DNA of 6,364 bases, from NCBI GenBank assembly GCA_023453335.1, contig JAEXTU010000345.1, positions 1 through 6,364 of the forward strand. The letters are read 5' to 3'. Numbering within the stretch: the first letter of the stretch is position 1; the number at the start of each line of letters is the position of its first letter. Source of the stretch: Pseudomonadota bacterium (GTDB lineage: Bacteria; Desulfobacterota; Desulfovibrionia; Desulfovibrionales; Desulfovibrionaceae). A program made the translations under genes and the position numbers. Under the pieces are notes generated by a model. It was not told the origin of the DNA and did no database searches. It saw only the letters and a program-made list of their open reading frames with translations. Shown here piece after piece: positions 1 through 4,563 of the stretch.

Positions 1-785
1 CGGTAGTACTGCTTGAAATAGGTGACCCAGTAGTCCGGGCCGGGCAGGACGCGCACGTCCAGCGCCGCCACCTGGAGCCAGGGCTGGGCCTTCCAGACCA
101 TGAGCTTGTGCTGCTTGAAGGACTCGAAGTTCTCGCTGCTCAGGGTGTACTTCTCGGGGTCGAAATGCCTGAAGAAATCCGGGGATTCCCGCTGCCAGTC
201 GCGGTTGAAATCCTCCACCTTGCGGAGCATGGCGTCATAGTCGCGGACCGACTCGCCGCCCTTTTCCGAGAAGTGCATGGAGTCGGCGATGGCCACCGGG
301 GTGCCGGGGGTCAACTCGGACTGGATGCGGCGCAGGTCGGCAGTCTTGAGCACCACGCAGCCGCGGGTTTCGCTGGGCTTGATCTCGTTGCCCCGACCGT
401 GGATCCAGATGCCGCCGCCGGTCTTCTGGCGCAGCTTGTCCACCGGGTTGGGGAAGTTCAGGGTGAAGGCCTGGTCGCCGTAGAGCGCGAAGTTGAGGCC
501 CTGGGTGAGGCGGCGTTCGATGAAATAGACCCCCTCGGGGGTGCGCATGTCGCCGCGGGACTTCTTGTCGCCGCTGCGCTGGCCGGTGACGCAGGGCAGG
601 TCCGAGAGGACCCTGAGCGGACTTTTCTGGCCCATGATGAAGAACTTCTGGGCGTCCTTGTCCACGGCCAGGAACTTGGTGGGGAGGCTGGGGTGGCTCT
701 CGATGGAGGCCTGCCAACCTGCGAAAGCCGGTGCGGACAGGGCCAGCAGGGCCATTGCCAGGAGGGAAAGGGCTGCTCTCTTCAC
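1..785 (-). CDS. Secreted L,D-transpeptidase (YkuD domain, Cds6-like C-terminal part), 3' end beyond window
   Basis: The first 261 residues are visible; the C-terminus lies left of position 1. The chosen start is GTG at 785, because it gives a classical Sec signal peptide: MKR, then a Leu/Ala-rich core, then a likely cut after APAFA (residue 22). Mature protein follows at GWQASIES. Residues ~35-167 form a YkuD L,D-transpeptidase domain, with the conserved IWIHG (His129) and the active-site stretch SETRGCVVL (Cys143). In this family the Cys attacks a tetrapeptide stem in peptidoglycan and makes 3-3 cross-links or anchors proteins. Residues ~180-261 (FNRDWQ, SSENFESFK, DYWVTYFKQYY) look like the SnoaL/NTF2-like C-terminal domain of Cds6-type transpeptidases; this part is family inference. 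The gene starts 7 bp after the stop of the lipoprotein gene, so it is co-transcribed. The ribosome binding site is weak, which suggests translational coupling. The site of action should be the periplasm. Confidence 0.88.
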   Translation of the reverse strand, partial: MKRAALSLLAMALLALSAPAFAGWQASIESHPSLPTKFLAVDKDAQKFFIMGQKSPLRVLSDLPCVTGQRSGDKKSRGDMRTPEGVYFIERRLTQGLNFALYGDQAFTLNFPNPVDKLRQKTGGGIWIHGRGNEIKPSETRGCVVLKTADLRRIQSELTPGTPVAIADSMHFSEKGGESVRDYDAMLRKVEDFNRDWQRESPDFFRHFDPEKYTLSSENFESFKQHKLMVWKAQPWLQVAALDVRVLPGPDYWVTYFKQYY

Positions 786-792
786 GCGCGCT

Positions 793-1410
793 CTACTCGA
801 AGTGTTCCCAGGTGAAATCCATGCGCCCCACCGGCCCGGCCACCACCAGGGTGACCGGTCCCGCGGCCAGACGGGGAAAGCGCAGGCCGTAGAAGTTCCG
901 CCAGCGGCTCGCGTACGGGAAGAACAGCCCGAGCTTCTCAGCCGGCCAGCGGTCCTTGTCCAGGGGTGCGATGTCCAGGGGTTTGCTCACCATCCCGCCC
1001 TGGATCACCTCAACCCGCCACAACGGGTCCTGGGGACGCAGGACGGCAACCGAATTCCGTTCAGCGGACAGGGACAGGATGATTTCCGTCTCCCGCTCGT
1101 GCGCCGCACCCTGTTCCGCCAGGAACTCCGCCGCCTCTTCCGGGGGCAGAGCATACGCATGAGCCCATCTCTTGGCAAATCCTTCGCGCCAAGCTCGGGA
1201 TTTGAGAGTTGCCGCGGCGTTCAGGGACGCGTCCAGGCCGGCGTCGATATCGGCGGTCCGGGTCCAGTCCCGGGTGAGGCGCACGTAAGGATCGGCCAGG
1301 TCGGGCCAGAGCAGGGCGGCGCCGCTGTCCACGGTGGAACAGCCCGCGCCGGCGAGAATCAGAAAGGCCAGAAGCAGATGCAGGCCGGCCGGATCAGCGG
1401 CCCGCCTCAA
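793..1410 (-). CDS. Putative lipoprotein of unknown function
   Basis: I do not recognise the family. With a TTG start at 1410 the protein has 205 residues and a clean lipoprotein signal: MRRAAD, hydrophobic LHLLLAFLILAG, then a lipobox-like GAGC with Cys24 as the lipidation site. Gly at -3 is less usual than Leu. An AAGGAG motif at 1415-1420 lies 4 nt before this TTG. A longer in-frame ATG at 1446 would add 12 residues and enlarge the overlap with pyrE from 17 to 53 bp, with a poorer ribosome site, so I prefer TTG but am not certain. The mature part has no membrane segment and is mixed alpha/beta in character, with Trp- and Arg-rich stretches (ADPYVRLTRDWTRT near the start, RWRNFYGLRFPRL near the end). 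Its place directly before a secreted L,D-transpeptidase suggests an envelope role, by context only. Confidence 0.8.
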   Translation of the reverse strand: MRRAADPAGLHLLLAFLILAGAGCSTVDSGAALLWPDLADPYVRLTRDWTRTADIDAGLDASLNAAATLKSRAWREGFAKRWAHAYALPPEEAAEFLAEQGAAHERETEIILSLSAERNSVAVLRPQDPLWRVEVIQGGMVSKPLDIAPLDKDRWPAEKLGLFFPYASRWRNFYGLRFPRLAAGPVTLVVAGPVGRMDFTWEHFE

Positions 1411-1951
1411 GCAACTCCTTCCTGGTGAAGATGGACACAAGTTCATACCCGGCCTCGGCCAGGGCCTCCCGACCGCCTTCCTGGCGGTCCAGCACGCAGA
1501 GTACGGCCTTCACGTCGAACCCGGCGTCCCGCACCCGGCCGATGGCCTTGAGCAGGGTGCCGCCGGTGGTCACCACATCCTCGAGCATGGCCACGGGCGC
1601 GCCCGGGGCGAAGTTGGCCAGGCCCTCCAGATACTGGTCCGTGCCGTGGCCCTTGGACTGCTTGCGCACGATGAACCCGGGCAGGGGCCGCCCCGACTCA
1701 AAGGAAAGCACGGTGACCGCGCTCACCAGCGGATCCGCCCCCAGAGTCATGCCACCGATTCCGGCAATATCAAATTTCTTGAGAAACTCAAGAAAAAGTC
1801 TACCGAGCAGCCAGGAGCCCTCGGGGTGCAGGGCGGTCTGCTTGCAATCGAAGTAGTAGTCGCTCTTCTTGCCCGAGGTCAGGGTGAAGTCGCCCTCGCG
1901 GTAGGACTTCTCCAGGAGCAGCCGGGCCAGTCGCTTGCGCAGGTCTTGCAT
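1394..1951 (-). CDS. pyrE: Orotate phosphoribosyltransferase
   Basis: This 185-residue protein joins orotate and PRPP to give orotidine 5'-phosphate, step five of de novo pyrimidine synthesis in the cytoplasm. Visible family marks are FTLTSGKKSDYYFDCK (residues 22-37, N-terminal substrate region), the flexible catalytic loop FIVRKQSKGHGT (93-104, with the Lys and His that contact PRPP), and the PRPP-binding motif VAMLEDVVTTGGT (120-132). The length is a little under the ~210 residues common in the family, but nothing essential seems missing. The ATG at 1951 lies 2 bp after the purB stop, with GGAGAGG about 7 nt ahead inside the purB end. The 3' end overlaps the lipoprotein gene. Pairing with purB puts one purine and one pyrimidine enzyme under the same transcript. 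Confidence 0.97.
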   Translation of the reverse strand: MQDLRKRLARLLLEKSYREGDFTLTSGKKSDYYFDCKQTALHPEGSWLLGRLFLEFLKKFDIAGIGGMTLGADPLVSAVTVLSFESGRPLPGFIVRKQSKGHGTDQYLEGLANFAPGAPVAMLEDVVTTGGTLLKAIGRVRDAGFDVKAVLCVLDRQEGGREALAEAGYELVSIFTRKELLEAGR

Positions 1952-1953
1952 GG

Positions 1954-3252
1954 TTACGCCTCTCCGAATACGCGGCGGAAGATGAGGTCCTCGTGGACCA
2001 GGTAGGAGCGGTTGTCGAACACCGCATCCAGGGCCGCGGCATCGAGCCGGGCGGCGATGTCCGCATCCCGGCGCGCCTCGTCCGGGAACTGCAGGCGCTC
2101 GTTCCAGCAGCGCATGGCCACCTTTTGCACCATCTCGTAGGCGGCCTGGCGGTCCATGCCGGCGTCCACCAGGGCCAGGAGCAGGCGCTGGGAGAAATAC
2201 AGGCCGAACGACCCCTTGAGGTTGCGCTCCATGTTCTCCGGGATGACCCGCAGGTTGTCGAGCAGGCCGGAGAGCCGGTGCAGGATGTAGTCGGCCAGGA
2301 TGGTGGAGTCGGGCATGATGACCCGCTCCACCGAGGAGTGGCTGATGTCCCGCTCGTGCCACAGGGGCATGTTCTCCAGGGAGGCCAGGGCGTTGGTGCG
2401 CAGCAGCCGGGACAGCCCGGCCATGTTCTCCGCGGAGATGGGGTTCTTCTTGTGGGGCATGGCCGAGGAGCCCTTCTGGCCCTTGGCAAAGCCCTCCTCG
2501 GCCTCCAGCACCTCGGTGCGCTGCAGGTGCCTAAGCTCCACGCACAGCCGCTCGAAGCCGCCCCCGAGCAGGGCCAGGGCGGTGAAGAAATGGGCGTGCC
2601 GGTCGCGCTGGATGATCTGGGTGGAGTGGGGCTCGACCTGGAGGCCGAGCAACTCGCAGGCGATGGCCTCCACCTGGGGGTCCAGGTTGGCGTAGGTGCC
2701 CACCGCGCCGGAGATCTTGCCGAAGCGCACGTTGTCCAGGGCGGCCACGAAGCGCGCCCGGTGCCGGGCGAACTCGGCATGGAACCCGGCCATCTTGAGC
2801 CCGAAGCTGATGGGCTCGGCGTGGATGCCGTGGGTGCGGCCCATGCACAAGAGGCCTTTGTGGCGCCGGGCCAGGGCCTTGAGCGCCCCGAGCAGCCGGT
2901 CGAAGCCCGTGAGGATGAGATTGCCGGCCCTGACCAGCAGAAGACCGTTGGCGGTGTCGGTGATGTCCGAGGAGGTGCAGCCCAGGTGGATGAAGCGGGC
3001 GGACGGGCCGACCTTCTCCTCCACCGCGGTGAGGAAGGCGATGACGTCGTGCCGGGTGCGCTCCTCGATCTCCAGGATGCGCGGGAGGTCGAACCCGGCC
3101 TTGGCCCGGATGGCGGCCATGTCCTCGGCCGGAATGCGACCCAGGCGGTGCCAGGCCTCGCACACCGCAAGCTCCACGTCGAGCCAGGCCTGAAAGCGGG
3201 CCTGCAGGGTCCAGATGTCGCCCATCTCGGGGCGGGTGTAGCGTTCGATCAT
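1954..3252 (-). CDS. purB: Adenylosuccinate lyase
   Basis: A complete 432-residue member of the fumarase/aspartase superfamily, the length of the Bacillus-type enzyme. It removes fumarate from SAICAR and from adenylosuccinate, so it acts twice in purine synthesis. Residues that fit: MIERYTRPEM at the N-terminus, HLGCTSSDITDT (89-100), the catalytic-base region GRTHGIHAEP (138-147), and the superfamily signature GSSAMPHKKNP (261-271), whose mobile loop carries the catalytic Ser. RDISHSSVER (301-310) is also typical. The start is set by the conserved N-terminus; the ribosome site before it (TTAGGAC) is close and poor. It is the first gene of the run leading to pyrE, the lipoprotein and the L,D-transpeptidase. 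A strong terminator stands just upstream, so its promoter either overlaps that terminator, lies inside the FmdB gene, or is replaced by read-through. Confidence 0.98.
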   Translation of the reverse strand: MIERYTRPEMGDIWTLQARFQAWLDVELAVCEAWHRLGRIPAEDMAAIRAKAGFDLPRILEIEERTRHDVIAFLTAVEEKVGPSARFIHLGCTSSDITDTANGLLLVRAGNLILTGFDRLLGALKALARRHKGLLCMGRTHGIHAEPISFGLKMAGFHAEFARHRARFVAALDNVRFGKISGAVGTYANLDPQVEAIACELLGLQVEPHSTQIIQRDRHAHFFTALALLGGGFERLCVELRHLQRTEVLEAEEGFAKGQKGSSAMPHKKNPISAENMAGLSRLLRTNALASLENMPLWHERDISHSSVERVIMPDSTILADYILHRLSGLLDNLRVIPENMERNLKGSFGLYFSQRLLLALVDAGMDRQAAYEMVQKVAMRCWNERLQFPDEARRDADIAARLDAAALDAVFDNRSYLVHEDLIFRRVFGEA

Positions 3253-3273
3253 GTCCTAAATCGAGGGGTTTGC

Positions 3274-3287
3274 GCCGCCCGGGCGGC
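3274..3287. repeat. 14-bp perfect GC palindrome upstream of purB
   Basis: GCCGCCCGGGCGGC reads the same on both strands. It lies between the FmdB terminator and the purB start, within the 44 bp that would form any purB leader. It could be an operator or a leader hairpin, or chance in GC-rich DNA. Confidence 0.5.
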
Positions 3288-3296
3288 CGGAGACAT

Positions 3297-3320
3297 AAAA
3301 AAAGGCAGCCGAAGCTGCCT
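3297..3320 (-). terminator. Intrinsic terminator of the FmdB-family gene
   Basis: On the minus strand a perfect 7-bp stem AGGCAGC / GCTGCCT encloses a TTCG tetraloop and is followed at once by six T residues. It begins 9 nt after the FmdB stop codon. The UUCG loop is unusually stable in RNA. This is a classic Rho-independent terminator for leftward transcription. On the plus strand the A-run comes first, so it would not work well in that direction. Confidence 0.93.
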
Positions 3321-3329
3321 CGTGGGCGG

Positions 3330-3656
3330 TCAGGACGCCGAGGACTCGGCCGTGGCGGCGGGCTTGGACTCGACCGCGGGCTTGGCCGGCGCGGAGTCCG
3401 CAGACTCGGCGGACTCGGCTGCCTTGCCCGCGCCATTGGTCCCGTTGCCGCCGGCGGCGGCGCTGCCCGAGCTGTTGCTCCGGCAGTAGTCGGTCACGTA
3501 CCAGCCGGTGCCCTTGAGCACGAAGGCCGTGTTGGAGATGATCCGCCTGGCCTTGTGGCCGCACACCGGACAGGGCACGTCCTTGTCCTCGAATCCTTTC
3601 TGCCACTCCTCGAAGATCTGTTCGCAATCGCAGCAACGGTATTCGTAGATAGGCAT
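3330..3656 (-). CDS. FmdB-family zinc-ribbon protein
   Basis: A 108-residue protein beginning MPIYEYRCCDCEQIFEEW, which is the FmdB/CxxC_CXXC_SSSS signature. Two Cys pairs, C8/C11 and C29/C32 (CPVCG), should bind one zinc. The domain ends around residue 57 (LKGTGWYVTDYC). Members are known as putative regulatory proteins, originally linked to formamidase or amide operons, but the molecular role of most is unknown, and I infer none here. The rest (~58-108) is low-complexity Ser/Gly, then Ala/Glu/Ser/Pro/Lys, probably disordered. The start is supported by AGGAG about 10 nt upstream and by the conserved MPIYEY. It has its own promoter (3693-3720) and terminator (3297-3320), so it looks like a single-gene unit. 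Confidence 0.93.
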   Translation of the reverse strand: MPIYEYRCCDCEQIFEEWQKGFEDKDVPCPVCGHKARRIISNTAFVLKGTGWYVTDYCRSNSSGSAAAGGNGTNGAGKAAESAESADSAPAKPAVESKPAATAESSAS

Positions 3657-3692
3657 GGTGCATCAACTCCTGCGGCAGCAATCTGGCGAAGA

Positions 3693-3720
3693 GGTATAGG
3701 CCCTCTCCCAAGAATGTCAA
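3693..3720 (-). promoter_or_regulatory. Sigma-70-type promoter for the FmdB-family gene
   Basis: On the minus strand a perfect -35 TTGACA (3715-3720) is followed after 16 nt by TATACC (3693-3698), which matches four of six -10 bases. Transcription should begin near 3686, leaving a 5' leader of about 30 nt that holds the AGGAG site. This is the best sigma-70 match in the window. Confidence 0.75.
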
Positions 3721-3739
3721 TTAGGCCATTCTTCGCCCG

Positions 3740-3759
3740 GTTTCGGCTGTGCCGGAAAC
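3740..3759 (-). terminator. Possible hairpin terminator after the 37-residue gene
   Basis: GTTTCGGC and GCCGGAAAC can pair around a TGT loop with one bulged G, giving 8 bp. It lies about 40 nt after the stop of the small basic gene and just before the next promoter, where a terminator would be expected. It lacks a following T-run on either strand, so termination is only a guess. Confidence 0.3.
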
Positions 3760-3798
3760 GATGCAAGTCCCGGACCGCAGGCCGGCCCTTGCGAAAGG

Positions 3799-3912
3799 TT
3801 ACGACTTGGCCGCGGCCTTGGCTTCCTTGACGCGCTCCTTGAGGCGCTCCTCGCGGCGCTTGCGGCGGCGGTCGATTTCCTTCTTGCGCTCGTGCTTCTT
3901 GTGCTTGGACAT
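3799..3912 (-). CDS. 37-residue Lys/Arg-rich small protein, unknown function
   Basis: ATG at 3912 opens 37 codons ending in TAA at 3799-3801. GGAGG lies 6 nt before the ATG, a good ribosome site. The protein starts MSKHKKHERKKEIDRRRKRR and ends KEAKAAAKS. Eighteen of 37 residues are Lys or Arg, seven are Glu or Asp, and there is no Cys, Trp, Phe, Tyr or Pro. The i/i+4 pattern of opposite charges suggests a single charged alpha helix. Codons are strongly GC-ending, as in the neighbouring genes. Such proteins often bind RNA, the ribosome or nucleic acid, and short charged DUF6800-like families look similar, but I cannot assign it. It is transcribed away from the 94-residue gene and upstream of FmdB on the same strand. 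Confidence 0.8.
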   Translation of the reverse strand: MSKHKKHERKKEIDRRRKRREERLKERVKEAKAAAKS

Positions 3913-3926
3913 GGTATCCTCCACTG

Positions 3927-3942
3927 GGCGCCCGTGGGCGCC
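3927..3942. repeat. Inverted repeat in the leader of the 37-residue gene
   Basis: GGCGCC, four bases, GGCGCC: a 6-bp stem with a 4-nt loop. It is 14 nt upstream of the small gene's ATG, just beyond its GGAGG, so a hairpin here could affect its translation. GC-rich chance occurrence is possible. Confidence 0.45.
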
Positions 3943-3959
3943 AATTTGCTGGCGATGAG

Positions 3960-3973
3960 AAACGTGAACGTTT
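3960..3973. promoter_or_regulatory. Operator-like inverted repeat AAACGT-GA-ACGTTT
   Basis: Two perfect 6-bp arms are separated by 2 bp in the divergent intergenic region, in a locally AT-rich spot. An overlapping near-palindrome GTGAACGTTTAC (3964-3975, 10 of 12 positions symmetric) resembles the CG-centred shape of LacI-family operators. The regulator is unknown. Confidence 0.45.
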
Positions 3974-3989
3974 ACTCGCCTCGGTTCCG

Positions 3990-4013
3990 CTTGTCCAGTC
4001 CTTTCTGGACAAG
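3990..4013. repeat. 9-bp inverted repeat with 6-nt loop
   Basis: CTTGTCCAG and CTGGACAAG are perfect reverse complements around TCCTTT. No T-run follows on either strand, so it is not a standard terminator. It lies between two divergently oriented genes and may be an operator or an RNA hairpin. Confidence 0.6.
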
Positions 4014-4052
4014 GCTTGCCCTCTCGCCCGCGGCAGTGTAAAGAAGCCTACA

Positions 4053-4082
4053 GGGGAAGCATCCCCGCGCCCTCCGGGGCGC
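4053..4082 (+). promoter_or_regulatory. Two adjoining leader hairpins before the 94-residue gene
   Basis: Hairpin one: GGGGA (4053-4057), AGCA loop, TCCCC (4062-4066). Hairpin two begins at the next base: GCGCCC (4067-4072), TCCG loop, GGGCGC (4077-4082). C(UCCG)G is a UNCG-type stable tetraloop in RNA. They end 12 nt before the Shine-Dalgarno and may protect the mRNA 5' region or tune translation; this role is inferred. Confidence 0.5.
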
Positions 4083-4094
4083 ACGTTCCGCACG

Positions 4095-4104
4095 AGGAGG
4101 TGAT
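4095..4104 (+). promoter_or_regulatory. Near-perfect Shine-Dalgarno
   Basis: AGGAGGTGAT matches the complement of the 16S rRNA 3' tail over ten bases and lies 5 nt before the ATG at 4110. It is the strongest ribosome site in the window and decides that start. Confidence 0.9.
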
Positions 4105-4109
4105 GTCCC

Positions 4110-4394
4110 ATGTCAACCGTGGTGAGCGGTTTCACCGCCCGGGCCATGGCCGGCAACGGCGCCATGCAGCAGGAGCAGGCCCCGGCCCGGACCCAGGCCC
4201 GGACCCAGGCCAAGCCCCAGGTGCAGGCCGAGTCCAAGGCCCGCAACCCCGAGCAGGTGTCCGGCAAGCTGGTGGACATGAGCGACGCCGGTTCCGGCAC
4301 GCAGGCCACCGGCCAGATGGTCGGCGCCAACTTCGGCGGGGCCGACGTCCAGTTCTCGGAGCGCAGCGGCGTCGGCTTCGGCACCAAGGGCTAG
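4110..4394 (+). CDS. 94-residue hypothetical protein, Ala/Gln/Gly-rich
   Basis: No family recognised. The ATG at 4110 is fixed by a near-perfect Shine-Dalgarno, and the 94 codons end in TAG. No signal peptide or membrane segment is evident. Residues ~1-20 (MSTVVSGFTARAMAGNGAMQ) are small and mildly hydrophobic. Residues ~21-50 are Ala/Gln/Arg/Lys-rich with an ARTQARTQ tandem and are probably disordered. The C-terminal half (GKLVDMSDAG ... GANFGGADVQFSE ... GVGFGTKG) is Gly-rich with alternating polar residues. There is no Cys or Trp. The strong ribosome site implies high translation, which fits a small structural or secreted protein, but that is inference. It is divergent from the 37-residue gene; about 170 bp separates it from the radical SAM gene. 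Confidence 0.75.
   Translation: MSTVVSGFTARAMAGNGAMQQEQAPARTQARTQAKPQVQAESKARNPEQVSGKLVDMSDAGSGTQATGQMVGANFGGADVQFSERSGVGFGTKG
4185..4208 (+). repeat. Two tandem 12-bp units inside the 94-residue gene
   Basis: GCCCGGACCCAG occurs twice in a row, followed by the first three bases of a third unit. It encodes ARTQARTQ in frame, so copy-number change would keep the reading frame. Confidence 0.85.
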
Positions 4395-4563
4395 CGCCCG
4401 CAACCCCGCCCCGGGCCGAGTCCCGGGCCGCCCAGGGGAGAGCCCGGCCGGGCCATGGATGGTCCGGTTCCCCCCTCCCGGCGGCCGGCAGCCCGCACCC
4501 CCGCCGTATCTTCCCCTGCATGCCGCCCTGGCCTCCCTTGCCGGGTCGGGCTATAAGGCGCCC
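4395..4563. other. GC-rich intergenic region with short inverted repeats
   Basis: This stretch holds CCCGGG, a 6-nt loop, CCCGGG (4410-4427), a candidate hairpin after the 94-residue gene but without a T-run. A 12-bp palindrome GCCCGGCCGGGC follows at 4442-4453. From 4459 the frame of the radical SAM gene is open, but the implied peptide is Pro-rich and unlike the family. A TATAAG (4552-4557) lies 6 nt before the preferred ATG. Confidence 0.5.

Noticed and set aside
108..1428. Long plus-strand open frames over the left part
   Set aside because: They are antisense to the transpeptidase, lipoprotein and pyrE genes, with no family resemblance. High GC keeps several frames open.
3253..3296. Purine riboswitch before purB
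   Set aside because: The gap is only 44 nt and lacks the three-way-junction layout of known purine aptamers.
1993..3489. 498-codon plus-strand frame opposite purB
   Set aside because: Its composition (Gly/Val/Gln/His-rich, repetitive) is that of a GC-rich antisense shadow, while purB has full family motifs on the other strand.
4006..4020. Sigma-54-like TGGAC-AAGGC-TTGCC
   Set aside because: The GG-to-GC spacing is 9 rather than 10 nt and the -24 element is degenerate. It also overlaps the 9-bp inverted repeat, which explains part of the match.
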